From: Acidimicrobiaceae bacterium
GTDB taxonomy: Bacteria; Actinomycetota; Acidimicrobiia; Acidimicrobiales; Ilumatobacteraceae
Assembly: GCA_020637235.1 (NCBI GenBank)
Contig: JACJWG010000003.1
Location: 186,001-250,000, forward strand
Length of the DNA stretch: 64,000 nucleotides
Direction: 5' to 3'
The translations under genes and the position numbers were made by a program. The notes below the pieces were generated by a model. The model saw only the letters and a program-made list of their open reading frames with translations. It was not told the origin of the DNA and searched no databases. Numbering within the stretch: the first letter of the stretch is position 1; every line of letters begins with the position of its first letter. Below are positions 63,220 through 64,000 of this stretch, in pieces.

Positions 63220-63509
63220 TCACCCACGTGGCCGTGTTCACCTGGGCGGACGGCGTCGGGTCCGACGACGTCGCGCGGGTGCGTGACGCCCTCACCTCCA
63301 TGGCGGCCACGATGCCCGTCATCCGCGGCTACGAGCTCGGCGCCGACGCCGGCCTGGTCGACGGCAACGGCGACTTCGCGGTCGTCGCCACCTTCGACGA
63401 TGTCGACGGGTGGCGCACGTACGACACCGATCCCGAGCACGTGCGGATCAAGACCGAGGTGATCAAGCCGCTGCTCGCGTCACGGGTGGCGCTGCAGTTC
63501 GAGCACTGA
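63216..63509 (+). CDS. Dabb (stress-responsive A/B barrel) domain protein
   Basis: 97 aa, GTG start in the SDR stop. I-T-H-V-A-V-F-T-W, L-G-A-D-A-G-L, F-A-V-V-A-T-F-D-D and Y-x-x-x-P-E-H-V (Y-D-T-D-P-E-H-V) are the Dabb dimeric barrel motifs. Function unknown; coupling suggests it acts with the SDR. Confidence 0.9.
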   Translation: MITHVAVFTWADGVGSDDVARVRDALTSMAATMPVIRGYELGADAGLVDGNGDFAVVATFDDVDGWRTYDTDPEHVRIKTEVIKPLLASRVALQFEH

Positions 63510-63534
63510 TCACACGCAGGGCAGCCGCTCCGGG

Positions 63535-63984
63535 TCACGACAGGTCGTCGCCGTCCGGCGCGGTCAGCACCTCGGCGGCTCGTTCGCGTCGCGCCGTCAC
63601 CAGCGTGACGAGCCGGTCGACCTCGTCGGGGTCCGGACGCTGGCCGGCGAGGCGCCGCGCGGTGCGTCGGTACTCGGTCGCCACGGGCACCGGACGCACG
63701 GGTGCGAGGAGCCGGCGTCGCTCGAGGGTGAAGGGCGCGAGGACGTCGTCGCGTGCGACGAGGCGCAGCTCATCGGTCCCGAAGCCCTCGAGGGCCCGTG
63801 CGTAGCGATCGAGCGCGTCGGCGCGCCGTGGATCGCTCCGATCGGTGATCGCGGCCAGGAAGGCGCGATCGAGCATCACCACCCGGGGCTCGCGCGTGCG
63901 CCGCGACGGTGCCGCCGGTGATGGAGCAGCGAGCTCGTCGAGCCGGTCGGCCAGGTCGGGTTCGGCACCTCGCGCCGCCATCAC
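63535..63984 (-). CDS. Hypothetical protein, possibly PIN-like, 5' end uncertain
   Basis: 149 aa from GTG 63984. The frame stays open to the window edge, so the true start may lie outside. V-V-M-L-D-R-A-F-L-A-A-I-T-D and a following D-A-L-D-R-Y-A-R-A-L loosely recall a PIN domain, and a C-terminal Arg-rich helix ends in acidic residues. No firm family. Confidence 0.55.
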   Translation of the reverse strand: MMAARGAEPDLADRLDELAAPSPAAPSRRTREPRVVMLDRAFLAAITDRSDPRRADALDRYARALEGFGTDELRLVARDDVLAPFTLERRRLLAPVRPVPVATEYRRTARRLAGQRPDPDEVDRLVTLVTARRERAAEVLTAPDGDDLS

Positions 63985-64000
63985 ACGGCGGTCGCGCCAA

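Overview
The window is GC-rich, densely coded DNA with many four-base GTGA/ATGA stop-start overlaps. LLM-type (probably F420 or flavin) oxidoreductases, a DUF501 protein, secreted proteins with Thr/Pro linkers and CoxG/CoxD/CoxE-type genes all fit a high-GC actinobacterium. The DTR-type cell-surface domain and PPVTTL repeats resemble Acidimicrobiia (Ilumatobacter-like); that placement is inference from protein style, not from a marker gene.

Layout. 1-6.6 kb: edge of a probable P450, an NAD-glutamate dehydrogenase lacking the usual N-terminal extension, and a large secreted propeller protein with a repeat linker. 6.8-10.5 kb: gltX, a DUF218 protein, an LLM oxidoreductase, tRNA-Gln(CTG) and tRNA-Glu(CTC). 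10.8-18.2 kb: a surface/secretion island with an ECF-like sigma factor, a membrane SGNH-propeller protein in the anti-sigma position, a lipoprotein beta-helix protein, a pectate-lyase-like protein and the wreck of an SGNH hydrolase. 18.2-27.5 kb: L-serine deaminase divergent from a peptide ABC importer, an XRE-cupin regulator and an S9 peptidase. 27.5-30.0 kb: a PhyH dioxygenase followed by a UGSC-family gene read through an in-frame TGA, very probably selenocysteine. 30-38 kb: LysM-M23 peptidase, glutaminyl-tRNA synthetase, PPK2, ureohydrolase, PEP mutase-like enzyme, upp, add and queF. 38-44.7 kb: a BMP-type nucleoside ABC importer divergent from a LacI regulator with a palindromic operator between them. 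44.7-50 kb: SGNH hydrolase, LPXTG protein, two enoyl-CoA hydratases and small proteins. 50-57 kb: DUF501, a Ppx-like fragment, and molybdenum hydroxylase accessory genes (mocA-like, coxG, split xdhC, coxE, coxD) around an NlpC/P60 gene. 57-64 kb: GlgX-like debranching enzyme, LLM oxidoreductase, CoA-transferase, amine oxidase, SDR and Dabb proteins.

How it works together. The nucleoside importer, add and upp look like a purine/pyrimidine salvage set. The peptide importer, regulator and peptidase form one translationally coupled unit. Both glutamyl- and glutaminyl-tRNA synthetases are present with their tRNAs, so direct Gln-tRNA charging is likely. The most notable item is the UGSC gene at 28300..30045: the frame stays open across TGA at 28606-28608, the codons after it spell G-S-C, and a GC-rich hairpin begins 12 nt downstream with the geometry of a bacterial SECIS. 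Several intergenic palindromic repeat families are also present, including a 47-bp palindrome found twice.
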